From: Eimeria necatrix | Lineage: Eukaryota > Apicomplexa > Conoidasida > Eucoccidiorida > Eimeriidae | Direction of reading: 5' to 3' | Assembly (NCBI RefSeq): GCF_000499385.1 | Contig: NW_013652516.1 | Location: forward strand, 1 to 59,873 | DNA length: 59,873 nt | Shown: positions 34,857-44,597 of the stretch, in pieces | How positions within the stretch are numbered: the first letter of the stretch is position 1 | Layout: each line of letters begins with the position of its first letter | Notes under the pieces: generated by a model | The model's input: the letters and a program-made list of their open reading frames with translations, nothing else | What the model was told of the DNA's origin: nothing | The model's database searches: none | Position numbers and translations under genes: made by a program

Positions 34857-35509
34857 GGCGCTTGCTGATGCTCGTGCTGCTGCTGATGCTGCTTTTGCTG
34901 ACGCCCGTGCTGCTGCTGCTGGTGCTGCTTTGTTGGCGCTCGTGCTGCTGCTGCTGTTGCTGAGGCTCGTGCTTCTTTTTGCTGACGCTGGACTGCTGCT
35001 GCTGTTGCTGATGTCGGCGTTGCTGCTGCTGCTGCTCTTGCTGCTATTGGTGGTGCCCCCGTTGCTGTTACTGCCCCTTGTGCTGCTGCGGCGGCTGCAG
35101 TGTGTGCGATTCCTGCTGCACTGCAAGGGGGCCACACAGCTAGCTAGCTATCTAGCTATGTAGCTAGCTAGCTAGCTAGCCAGCTATCTAGCTAGCTATC
35201 TAGTTTACTAGCTAGCCAGCTAGCTAGCTGGAGGGCCAGCAGCTAGCTAAAAGTTAGTTTTGTGTGCCTCCGTGGGTATTTGCAGTTTACGAATCTGGTC
35301 GCGCTGTCCCTCAACTTTGTACCGACACTTCAAGTGAGCGTCCAGGCAGCAGCAGCAACAGCAGCAGCAGCAGCAGCAGCAGCTGCAGCTGCAGCAGCAG
35401 CAGCGACAGCGAGAGCAGCAGTTGTTGTCTGTGCGTTTTGCAGATTTTGACATACTGGGCGAACACAAATGAAGTATTGCGAAAAGAAAAAGAAAGGAGG
35501 GAAAACTAG
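31866..35509 (+). CDS. MPDU1: MPDU1-type PQ-loop protein (mannose-P-dolichol utilisation)
   Basis: Seven exons (31866-31964, 32222-32347, 32514-32595, 33001-33189, 34675-34823, 35286-35333, 35444-35509) join in consistent phases to a 252-aa protein; human MPDU1 has 247 aa. The two PQ-loop motifs are VRVPQLLKVW (Pro53-Gln54) and SRLPQAFLNYKNKHTG (Pro172-Gln173). The block PFATWGEALF matches the family's PFSSWGEALF with no length change from the preceding GISYATVVSE. The C-terminus is basic (LRKEKERREN), as in the family. MPDU1 is an ER multi-pass membrane protein needed to use dolichol-linked mannose and glucose in N-glycan and GPI precursor synthesis. The introns are far larger than the exons and hold telomere-type arrays (introns 1-3), AATT and TA microsatellites (introns 3 and 4) and CTG or AGCT runs (introns 4-6). 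The stop lies 14 bp from the end of the convergent gene at 35524. The exon 5 donor (CTG|GTCTGC) is weak and the least certain junction. Confidence 0.9.
31966..32002. repeat. CCCTAAA array at the MPDU1 intron 1 donor
   Basis: The donor reads GAG|GTAACCCTAAACCC, so the telomere-type repeat starts inside the 5' splice site. There are about five units. Confidence 0.92.
32092..32212. repeat. TTTAGGG-type repeats, MPDU1 intron 1
   Basis: Degenerate copies near 32092-32130 and a cleaner run at about 32184-32209 are in the opposite orientation to the array at 31966, so one intron carries an inverted pair of telomere-type arrays. Confidence 0.85.
32357..32388. repeat. CCCTAAA array, MPDU1 intron 2
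   Basis: Four units start 10 bp after the exon 2 donor. A short TTTAGGG stretch in the opposite orientation lies near 32455-32494 in the same intron. Confidence 0.9.
32602..32637. repeat. TTTAGGG array, MPDU1 intron 3
   Basis: Five units begin 7 bp after the exon 3 end (donor GTGAGGAGGGTTTAGGG). Confidence 0.92.
32746..32792. repeat. TTTAGGG array, MPDU1 intron 3 (second)
   Basis: About six tandem units in the same orientation as the array at 32602. Confidence 0.92.
32893..32966. repeat. AATT tetranucleotide microsatellite
   Basis: TTAATTAATTAA-type sequence with small interruptions lies in MPDU1 intron 3, shortly before the exon 4 acceptor. Confidence 0.9.
33221..33416. repeat. 80-bp direct repeat pair in an AT-rich intron
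   Basis: Positions 33221-33300 and 33337-33416 are near-identical (offset 116 bp), each starting TTCTGCATGCACGCA and ending TATTAGTGCA. TATA-type microsatellite lies between and after them. They sit in MPDU1 intron 4 next to a run of TGCA units (33200-33220). Confidence 0.88.
33597..33770. repeat. CAG-run repeats with a spaced TTCTTG motif, MPDU1 intron 4
   Basis: Several (CAG)n blocks alternate with an AAATTCAGGTTCTTG-like spacer, giving a higher-order repeat of roughly 50-60 bp. Similar CTG-oriented units with an AAGAATCTG-type spacer occur near 35890-36060. Confidence 0.75.
33920..34270. repeat. TA/ATAT-rich microsatellite block
   Basis: Long (TA)n and TATATG-type runs in MPDU1 intron 4, with a reiterated GTTTGC(A/T)(A/G)ATAA motif near 33957, 34025 and 33895. 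Confidence 0.85.
34558..35070. repeat. CTG-oriented trinucleotide tracts in MPDU1 introns 4-5
   Basis: (CTG)n tracts with interruptions flank exon 5 (34675-34823) on both sides. Upstream they run close to the acceptor GCGCTGCAG. Confidence 0.85.
35137..35250. repeat. AGCT/CTAG tetranucleotide array
   Basis: A run of CTAGCTAGCTAT-type units in MPDU1 intron 5, self-complementary and therefore able to form hairpins or cruciforms. Confidence 0.92.
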
Positions 35510-35523
35510 AGCAGCAGCGGGAG

Positions 35524-35756
35524 TCAGTCCGTTTGCTGCTGCTGGAGCTGCTGCTGCTGCTGCTGCAGCTGCTGCTGGTCTTGCTGCTGCTGCTGCTGCT
35601 GCATCTGACGCTTGACGCGAAGATACTGCGCCGGAGTCGGGGGCTCTTCACAAAACGCCAGCAGCGGGGCCGTTGCTGCTGCTGCAGTTGAGGCCAGAGT
35701 GGCTTCGGAAGCAGAAAGGGCCCGAATGACGTCGGCGTACAGCCGCAGCAAGAACT

Positions 35757-35813
<57 letters not shown>

Positions 35814-36159
35814 GCAGAAACGGGGGCGGCATTGCTTGCACAGCACAACTCGAGCGAAAACTAATTTTTTTCGCCATCATTTTTTGCTGCTGCTGCCAGA
35901 ATCTACACTTGCTGCTGTTTCTGCAACTGCATTTGCTGCTGCTGCAGCTGCTGAAAGAATCTGCACTTACTGCTGCTGCTACTACAAGGATCTAAATTTC
36001 CTGCTGCTGCAAGAATCTGTACTTGCTGCTGCTGCTGCAGCAGGAACCTAAATTTGCTGCTGCTGCTGCAGTAGCTTACAAGAACAATCCATTCGGCCAG
36101 CCAGTGGGGCTCGTGCTGCAGAATGTGGTGCCGCAAAACCAACATGCACACCCTCCGCC

Positions 36160-36203
<44 letters not shown>

Positions 36204-36736
36204 GGTTCTTGCTGCGGCTCGGCGCCCTCTGCAGCTGCGTCAGCGCACAGAATGTTGAAGTGCCAATTTAGTTCGTCTCTTCTTCGCTGCCGCTGCTGCA
36301 GCAGCTGCAGCAGCAGGAAGTCGCAGCAAGCAGCAGGCCAGCAGCTGAAGCCGGACACCCACCGCACCTCAGCAGACACCTGAGCAGCAGCAACAGCAGC
36401 AGCAGCAGCAGCAGCAAGAGTAGCAGCAGCAGCAGCAACCGCAGCAGCAGCGACACCAACACGGCAGCTTTGAGTGCAGCAAGGACAGCAAGCAAAACCA
36501 GCAGCAGCTGTGTTGAAGACAGATGAGCGCGCAGCAGCAGCTGCAGCTGATACTGCTGTTGCTGCCGCTGCATCAGCAGCAGCAGCAGCAGCAGCTGCTG
36601 CTGCTGCCCTTTAGCTTACATAAAGAAAGTCTGGACCCCTTCGCACGCTGCAGCGCATCTCTCTCGGCAGTCCAGCTGGGGACTCCAGCAGATACGTCAT
36701 TTCTGCTGCTGCTGCTGCTGCTGCTACCGGAGGTTC

Positions 36737-36767
<31 letters not shown>

Positions 36768-37022
36768 CGCTGCTCTCTAGAGTGAGCTGCTGTTTGCTGC
36801 TGCGAAGGACTGCAGTTTTCTGGCTGCTGGGACGAGGACATGGGGGATTCCGTGGCCTCACACTGGTCTTGCTGCTGCTGTTGCCGCTGCTGCTGCTGCT
36901 GCTGCTGCTGCTGCATTTGCTCCTGCGGGAGCAGTTCTTGCTGCTGCTGCTGCGCCTCCTCATCTCTAGGCGATCGTTTACAAACGACTTCGTGCGCTAG
37001 ACGCTGCTGCGTAGCATCGAGT

Positions 37023-37079
<57 letters not shown>

Positions 37080-37448
37080 CCTCTGTTGACAGCAGCGGGT
37101 TCCTCCTGCTTCTTTTGGCGCTGCTGCTGATCTGCAGTGGCAGCAGGTTGCTGCTGCTGCTCCTTTAAGCTGCGCAGGTGCTGCAGCAGAAAGCCACGAA
37201 AGGAATCGCTGAGGAAACACAACAGCAAGCTAATCCACCACCAGCTGCAGCAGCAGCTGCAGCAGCAGCTGCAGCAGCAGCTGCGCAAATGAAGCAGCGA
37301 GTGTGACGGCAGGTGCAGCAGCAGCTGAAGCAGCAGCTGAAGCAGCAGCTGCAGCTGAAGCAGCAGTTAGCAGCACGCAGTGCAGCAGTCCACTTCCAGG
37401 AATAGAAGCGCTCACAGCAGCAACAGCAAGTGGAGCAGCAGCAGCAGC

Positions 37449-37482
<34 letters not shown>

Positions 37483-38079
37483 GTTGACGGTGCCTTACTA
37501 AAAGAAAAGCTCCTTCTTAGGCCAACTGTGGAGGAGGGGCTTTAGTGCTGCTGCTGTTGCTGCATCCCTTTGCAGCCAGAAGGGCGTCTGCTGCTGCTGC
37601 TCCTTTCGTTGCTGCTGTTCCTCTTGCTCCTGCTGCAGCCTTTGCTGCTGCTGCTGCCTCTGCTCTTGCTGCCGCTGTTGCCCTTCCTGCTTCTGTTGCT
37701 CCTGTTGTTGCTGTTGCTCTTGCTGCTGCTGTTGCTCTTGCTCCTGCTGTTGCTGCTGTTGCTCTCGCTGCGGCTGTTGCTGCTGCTGTTGCTGTTGCTG
37801 CTGCTGTTGCTGTTGCTGCTGCTGTTGCTGTTGCTGCTGCTGTTGCTGTTGCCGCTGCTGTTGCTCTTGCTGCCGCTGCTGTTGCTCTTGCTTCTGCTGC
37901 TGTTGCTGCTGCTGTTGCTCTTGCTGCTGCTGTTGCTCTTGCTGCAGCTGTTGCTGCTGCTGTTGCTCTTGCTGCTGCTGTTGCTCTTGCTGCTGCTGCT
38001 GCTGCTGCTCTCCGCTTGTGGTACCCTGCTGCAACTCAGAGGCAGACTGCCCTGGTTCCTCGCATAGGAGGGGCCCCAT
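35524..38079 (-). CDS. Unrecognised Q-rich four-exon gene
   Basis: Exons in transcript order: 38079-37499, 37208-36620, 36379-36080, 35754-35524. All junctions agree in phase (2, 0, 0) and each donor reads GTAAG(G/C), giving 566 aa. Exon A is a Met start (MGPLLCEEPGQSASELQQ) followed by a long Gln/Glu tract, then LKPLLHSWPKKELFF. Exon B begins DSFRGFLLQHLRSLKE, has more poly-Q, and ends GPDFLY. Exon C has the non-repetitive part VSAEVRWVSGFSCWPAACCD, then DELNWHFNILCAD, poly-Q, and HHILQHEPHWLAEWIVL. Exon D gives FLLRLYADVIRALSASEATL and a Q-rich tail. With the Q tracts removed, a conserved-looking core of about 200 residues remains, which I do not recognise. Its end lies 14 bp from the end of MPDU1, and its start is 567 bp from the divergent actin-related gene. 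Further 5' exons are possible. Confidence 0.6.
37565..38020 (-). repeat. Mixed CAG/CAA poly-Q tract in exon A
   Basis: About 450 bp read on the minus strand as poly-Gln with regular Glu (CAAGAGCAACAG-type higher-order units). On the plus strand it appears as CTG/TTG, which reads as poly-Leu or Ala shadows. Confidence 0.88.
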
Positions 38080-38126
38080 GAGGCCCCTGGTGGGCAGCTC
38101 TTGCTGCAGTCACCCTTGGTTCGAGC

Positions 38127-38170
<44 letters not shown>

Positions 38171-38646
38171 GGGAACTAGTTTCACTTGATGCGCTGCTTC
38201 ACAGCAAACGAGGTGTCAGAAAATTGGGCAAAGTATGCTAAGCTGCCATTGCTGTAGAGCCTTTCCTCTTGCTGCTGCTGCTGCTGCTGCCGACTCAGGC
38301 AGCAGCAGCAACACCAGCAGCAGCAGCAGCAGCGCGACCTTTTCTTTTCAAGTGAATTCTTTTGACGCCAATTCGATTTAAGAGGAAATAAAAAAGGAAA
38401 ACCCCACGGAGGGCCCCGCCCCTCCTCAGGGGCCCCAGGGGGGCCCCTCTTGCAACACAACGACCCCCCTGGGGGGCCCCCCAGGGGCCCCCATGCACTT
38501 GCTGCTGCTTCCGGTGTCTTATTAAATAAAATGAAAACAAAAAAAGTCTGGAAGGTCAGGGGTTAGAGCCTGAGGTGTATGTACACCGCAGGGTAGAAGC
38601 TGCTGCGCTGCGTAGAGGGGGGCCCCCAGAGGGCCCCCTAGAGAGA
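38080..38646. other. Divergent intergenic region with CAG run and GGGGCCCC motifs
   Basis: The 567 bp between the two divergent starts (38079 minus, 38647 plus) hold a (CAG)n run at about 38130-38168, further CTG and CAG blocks at 38270-38330, an AT-rich stretch with AATAAA, and GGGGGCCCC-rich sequence near 38410-38490. It probably carries a shared promoter region, but no specific element was identified. Confidence 0.5.
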
Positions 38647-38936
38647 ATGGGGCACTGGGACGAAGTGCAGCAGCAGCAGCTGGAGCAGCAGCAAGAAAAG
38701 AAGAAGCTGCTGCAGCAGCTGCATGACCGGCAGCAGCAGCAGCCGCCTCCGGGCCAGCAGCAGCAGCAGCCAGCGCAGCAGCAGCAGCCGCAGGATGCAG
38801 CAGCGCAGCAGCCTGCCAAGCTGCCTTCTGTCCCCTACGCCTGCAGCAGCAGCAGCAGCAGCAGCAGAAGCTTCTTTGAGTGGCTGAAGGCCAACGACGA
38901 CGACCAGCTCTGGCGCTGCGCCTGGGGAGCCCAGGC

Positions 38937-38980
<44 letters not shown>

Positions 38981-39087
38981 CAATTCTTGTTATAGACGCG
39001 GGCTCTCACTGCATTAGGGTTTCGCGTGCTGAGAGGGGCCCCGAGGTCAGCCACGGGGCCCCACATGGCCTGGGGCCCCCCAGTAGC

Positions 39088-39144
<57 letters not shown>

Positions 39145-39646
39145 CTGGCTCGCAGCAAATGGGGAGTGTCTATACACCCCGTTTTCTGTTCCCGTAAATG
39201 CATGCATCTGCATGCGTTTGAAGCCGCAAAGGCCCCCCTTAATATAAATAAATATAAAATATATAAATGAATAAACATTTTATTTTATTTCAAAATAAAA
39301 ATTAAAAAAATCCAATTTATAAATCTCTGCTGCACAAAAAGCAAAAGCTGCTGCTGCAGCAGTTTGCCCGCAGAAAAGCCGCGGGCCAATTTGAATAAAT
39401 AAATAAATAAAATAAATAATTTAGATAATTGAAGACACAAATAATTTAAATAATTTAATTCGAACAAATAAATAAATAAAAATAAATAATTTAAATAATA
39501 AATAAATAAATAATTCAAATAGTTGAAAACATAAATAATCCAAATAATAAATTTAAATGAATAATTAAAAATAAATAGAAATTAATTTTTAGATAAATGC
39601 ATGCATGCGAATAACTAATGCGATTAAATAAAAGTATTTGAAAAAA

Positions 39647-39677
<31 letters not shown>

Positions 39678-39701
39678 GCAGGAGTCGTTAGGCCAGCGAG
39701 A

Positions 39702-39755
<54 letters not shown>

Positions 39756-40081
39756 GTTTGTGGGGTTCGTTTGCGGCTCTGAGCTGTACGTACACCGCAG
39801 CCCTGTGCTTTTCAGGGAGAAGAGCAGAGCCTCATTTTGCCCCAAGTGGTCAGGAGGCCCTGGGGTAACTAGCACACTGCTGCTGCTGCTGCTGCTGTTG
39901 CTGCTGCTGCAGTTGTGTCTGCTGCTGCTGCTGTTGCTGCTGCTGTGAGGGTCTTTGACTCTGCCGCTATACTGCGTATAGGGGGTATCTATGCAGTGCC
40001 AACTTCCGCAGCTGCTGCTGCAGCGGCTGCTGCCGCTGCCACATCCTTTGTATTTGCTGCTCTTACTACTATTACTACTAC

Positions 40082-40120
<39 letters not shown>

Positions 40121-40496
40121 AGAAGTTTGCGGGGACGGCTATTTGCCTGGCTTTAGAGGGACAGTCACGAACTGGACTCTTTATGAAGATGCCCTTCTTG
40201 ATGTACTCACAGCACCCGACTCAGGGTAAGCAGCAGCAGCACTAGTAGCAGCAGCACTGAGAGTATCTGATGTTCCCGCTGAAGCGGATACTGTTGCTGC
40301 TGCTACGACTGCGGCAGATGCTTCTTGTCTTGTTGCTGCTGCTGCTTTTGCTGCTGTGGCGCTGCTGGGGGTGCTGCAGCAGCAGCAGCTGCTGCTGCAT
40401 GCGGGTTTAATTCCAGCGCAGCCTCATCAGCAGCAGCTGCCCCCGTTCCTCACCTCGCACAACCCCCGTGCTGCCGCTGCTGCCACTGCCGCTGCC

Positions 40497-40546
<50 letters not shown>

Positions 40547-40681
40547 AGGGTGCACCCGGAGACTGTGGGGGGCCGCTTCTTGTGGTGCGAAAGCAGCTTA
40601 AGGTCTCCAGAGCACTTCGGCCGCCTTGGGGAGATTTGCTTCGAGCTGCTGGAGGCGGAAAGGTTCCTTTCAGTGGACAAG

Positions 40682-40724
<43 letters not shown>

Positions 40725-40940
40725 AGTGGTGCTGCAGGTGCTGCGGCAGCTGATGCTGCTGCAGCTGGTGCTGTCCCCGCCACTGCTTTTGCTGCCGTTG
40801 TTGCTGTGCTTGCTGCTGCTGTTGCTGCTGCTGCTGCCGCTGCTGCTACTGCTGCTAATGCGGCTCCTGCTGATGCTGCTACTGCTGTTGCTGCTGCCAT
40901 TACTGTCGCTGCTTCTGTAGTACTACTCTTGCCGCCGCTG

Positions 40941-40974
<34 letters not shown>

Positions 40975-41073
40975 ACTTCTTTTGGTGCATGTGCGTTTCT
41001 CAGGACACACTTTCGGCTTTGGCGATAAGCGGCTGCTTGCTGAGTCCCGCTGAACTGTCTGCGGACCTGGGAG

Positions 41074-41121
<48 letters not shown>

Positions 41122-41290
41122 CGCTGCAGGTGCTGCGCTGCATGCAGCACTTCTCGGGACTCATTGTGGACTTGGGCGCTTCTCTCATTCGCATAACTCC
41201 CATTTTGTCTGGACAAGCTTTGGGCTGTTTGGCTGTGGAGTTGCCGCTGGGGGGCAGAGACATAGACTCTTTTCTCTGCAGCAGCTTGCT

Positions 41291-41322
<32 letters not shown>

Positions 41323-41763
41323 GGCAGCAGGAGCTGAAGCAGCCAGTCAAAGTCGACTTCAGGCCTTGCTACTGCGCAATGGTGGGACGCCTCACAGCCT
41401 GAGTTCCTTTGCAGCAGCAGCAGCAGCACCAGCAGCACCAGCAGCACATGCGTTCTTTCCCGGCAGCAGCTGCTGCTGCGTTGCTGCTGCTGCTGCTGCT
41501 GCTGCTGCAGGCTGCAGCGCGCTCGGTAAAGGAACAAGTCGTCTGCTGCGCCACAGAGAGAGGGCTCGTTTTTGCTGCGGAAACATCTCTGGCTAGGAAA
41601 AACCCCTGCAGTGTACGTACACCTCGAGGCTGCAGCCGCTGCAGCAGCAGCAGCAGCAGCAGCTTCTGCAGCAGCAGCTGGCCGGGCGCAGACTACAACA
41701 GCAACACGAAGAAGCGCCGCTGCGAGGAGGGACTCTGGGAAGCCGCTGAGGACACACATGTGA

Positions 41764-41805
<42 letters not shown>

Positions 41806-42289
41806 TCGAGACTCAGTGGCTGGTTGGTGACTGTCGCGTTGCTGCTGCCGAGCTTCTGTTTGACGCAAAGACCCTCACAGAGTACAGACACAGCCGGGTG
41901 AGGCCTGCTGCCATTTTTGCTGCGGCCTTGCTGCTGCTGCTTTGCTGCTGCTGCTCCGTTGCTGGTGCTGCTCCTTTGTTGCTGCTGCACCTTTGCTGCC
42001 GCTGCTGCTGCTGCCGCTGCTGCTCCTCTGCTGCCGTCGCTGCTGCTGTTGCTGCTGCTGCTACTTCTGCTGCTGCCCCTTTGCTGCTGCTGCTCCTTTG
42101 CTGCTGCTGCTCCTTTGCTGCTGCTGCTGCTGCAAGCTACGAATTGGCGGGTTTGCTGCGCTGCTGCAGGCCGAGGCGGAGCCCCTGAGCGCCCTCCATT
42201 TGCTGCCGCTGCAGACAGCCGTGGCAGCTGTGGTGGAGAAGTGCCCCATAGACACTCGAAAGTGATTTTTGTCTTTTTATCCCCTAGAA

Positions 42290-42357
<68 letters not shown>

Positions 42358-42426
42358 CGTTGTTGCCTTGGTGCGTTTGCCCCGCTTCTGCCTGCTGTGG
42401 CTTCATCGTCCTTTCTGATCAAGCTC

Positions 42427-42466
<40 letters not shown>

Positions 42467-42554
42467 AGGTGTTTGCTGCAAAATGTTTTCGTTGTGGGGG
42501 GCACGTCACTCATACCCGGAGTGGCGGTTCGCCTTCAGACGGAGCTTAGGGTGA

Positions 42555-42596
<42 letters not shown>

Positions 42597-42768
42597 CTGC
42601 TGCTGCTGCTGCTACTTCTGTCGCTACTGCCTGTGCACAGAGGCATCATCTACCAAGAGGCTGAGGTGCTGCATCTGCTGCTTCTGGGGCCAACGCAACT
42701 TGCTGCTGCAGTCGCCGCTGCCGCGCGATGATGCGCATAAAGTAGCGATTGCGGCTGCCTCTGCTGCC

Positions 42769-42800
<32 letters not shown>

Positions 42801-43993
42801 GGCTGCTGCTGTTGCTGACTCGAGCAGTTTCGGCTGCCGCAGCCCCGGTGACTGCTTGGCTCTGCTGTCGCTCTGCTCTTACTGCTGAGGTCTGCTGCTG
42901 CTGCTGCTGCTGCTGCCACACGAACCACTAGGAGCTGCATGGGGCTGCTGCTGCAGCACTTCGTTTTATTTGATTGACCCACCTCCCCCGGCAGCAGCAG
43001 CAGCTGCACTGCCAAGTCTTGCTGCTGCTGTTTCAGCTATTGCTGCTACAACTGTTGCTGCCGCCACTGTAACTGTGCTGCTGCTGCTGCTGCTGCTGCA
43101 GGAGCTGTACCGATACCGCAAAGCACATGCTTCCTTCCTTCCCCGTGTGCATGTGCTGCCTCACCCGGAGCTGCAGCAGTAAGTTTGTTTTCTTTTATTT
43201 CATTTCTGTTTGATGCATTTCTCTCTTTCTTCCATTATTTAATTTTTTATTTTTCTCGACCAGCACATTCAGTATTCAGTTTGTTTGCTGCCTGCCGTCT
43301 GTTTCCATCCTGAGCGCTTTTGAGGCAGCAGCAGCAGCTGCTGCTGCTGCTGCTGCAGCTGCTGTGTGGACTGCAGAAGAAGAAAAGAAGGCAGCAGCAG
43401 CCAAGCAGCAGCAACAAGTGCACGAGCTGCAGAAGAAGCAACGGCAGCAGCAGTCACGTAGCAGCAGCAGCAGCAGCAGCAGCAGCAATAGCAGCTACAG
43501 CAGCAGCAACAGCAGCAGCAACAGCAGCAGCTGCACTGTGTGTGCGTGCAGTCATGCGGCCGTCTGTGGGGGCTTTCGGTTTGGTGTCCAGCACCACTAC
43601 GATCTGAATAACATGACGAGGGAGCAGGTGAGCAGCAGCAACACAGCAGCAACGCAGCAGCAACACAGCAGCAACGCAGCAGCAACACAGCAGCAACGCA
43701 GCAGCAACACAGCAGCAACGCAGCAGCAGCACCAGCAGCAGCAAGGCGGCAGCAAGGCAGCAGCAAGGCAGCAGTTGAAGCACAGCACTAGTGGCTCATT
43801 TCGAGGCAGCGCCGTTAAGGTGCCGTTTATACTGCTGCTACTGCTGCTAACTCTGCTGCTGCTGCTGCTAACGCTGCTGCTGCTAATGCTGCTGCTGCTG
43901 CTGCTAACGCTGCTGCTGCTGCTTTGCGCGCAGTACTATGAGAACGGACCTTCTCTGCTGGAGAGCTTTAGCTGTCGCGGGCGCCTCCGCTAA
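38647..43993 (+). CDS. ACTR10: Actin-related protein, Arp10/Arp11 (ACTR10) type
   Basis: Eleven exons (38647-39045, 39816-39864, 40123-40225, 40549-40681, 41004-41381, 41511-41897, 42170-42261, 42469-42550, 43102-43178, 43264-43627, 43934-43993) join in consistent phases to 707 aa. Actin-fold landmarks occur in order: ILVIDAGSHCIRV (phosphate-1 loop, about residue 113), SGLIVDLGASLIRITPI (phosphate-2), LPLGGRDIDSFL, RSVKEQVVCCATE, KCPIDTRK (to residue 514) and NVFVVGGTSLIPG (519-531). The blocks CPIDTRK plus GGTSLIPG and the ELYRYRKAHASFLPRVHVLP tail resemble human ACTR10 ([20 protein letters not shown]). ACTR10 caps the pointed end of the dynactin filament. The protein is inflated from about 417 aa by Q, S and A runs at its N-terminus, between the phosphate loops and near the C-terminus. 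The ARP class is a best match by eye, and another divergent ARP is possible. The start and the exon 5/6 junction are least certain. Confidence 0.82.
39245..39680. repeat. AT-rich TAAA/TA microsatellites in ARP intron 1
   Basis: AAATAAATAAAT-type runs with AATTTAAATAAT interruptions, ending in a (TA)n run at about 39650-39676 just before a (CTG)n run. Confidence 0.88.
39700..43100 (+). repeat. Intronic (CTG)n tracts ending at 3' splice sites
   Basis: In the actin-related gene, uninterrupted or nearly uninterrupted (CTG)n runs end in CAG exactly at the acceptors of exons 3 (40123), 4 (40549), 6 (41511), 8 (42469) and 9 (43102), with a shorter version at exon 7 (42170). Exonic runs in the same gene are mostly CAG/AGC phase (Q or S), for example 41080-41120, 41280-41325 and 41765-41805. 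Confidence 0.85.
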
Positions 43994-44350
43994 AGCTTAA
44001 AGCACACCCGAACGGCTGCTGCAGCATACTGCAGCAAACTGCAACATACTGCAGCAAGCTGCAGCAAGCTGCAGCAAGCTGCAGCAAGCTGCAGCAAGCT
44101 GCCGCAAACTGCAGCAAACTGCAACAAACTGCAGCTTGCTGCAGCAAGCTGCAGCACGCTGCCGCAAACTGCTGCAAGTTACAGCAGGCTGCAGCAGGCT
44201 GCAGCAGACTACATCAGGCTGCAGCAAACTGCAGCAGCATTCTGCGGCATTCTGCAGCAGATTGCAGTGCACAGACTGCAGCAAACTGCAGCTGCAGCAG
44301 ACTGCAGCAGGCTGCAGCAGACTATGGTGCACAGACTGCAGCAGACTTCT
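43994..44350. repeat. CTGCAGCAAG/CTGCAGCAAA short tandem array
   Basis: A degenerate array with a period near 10 bp (ACTGCAGCAA, GCTGCAGCAA, GCTGCAGCAG) begins just after the stop of the actin-related gene. Read on the minus strand it gives repetitive LLQ/AACC shadows. It is distinct from the pure trinucleotide tracts nearby. Confidence 0.88.
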
Positions 44351-44563
44351 GTGAATCTCTGACACTCCAAGTCCACTTCATTGAGTTTTCATGCTGCGCG
44401 GCTTGCAGCATTTCATAAAGGCGCAGCAGCAGCAGCAGCAGGTTCTGCTGCTGCCTCAGCATAGCTGCAGCAGCAGGAACAGGAGCAGCTTCCACAGGTT
44501 GCCACAACTGAGAAGTGCTTAGATGAGAAGCAGCAACTTTGGGCAGTAACATCTGCAACAGTA

Positions 44564-44597
<34 letters not shown>

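Noticed and set aside
37545..38081. Plus-strand poly-Ala and poly-Leu frames
   Set aside because: They are shadows of the minus-strand poly-Q exon A. Only the minus strand has non-repetitive flanks and GTAAG donors that keep phase.
40923..42509. 528-codon minus-strand frame
   Set aside because: It runs across six rebuilt exons of the actin-related gene and consists of Q, A, S and L repeats. All conserved actin motifs are on the plus strand.
42640..42720. Possible extra exon (GIIYQEAEVLHLLLLGPTQL) in the actin-related gene
   Set aside because: Joining exon 8 directly to exon 9 keeps phase and gives a gap-free match to the family, so an exon here would insert residues the family lacks.
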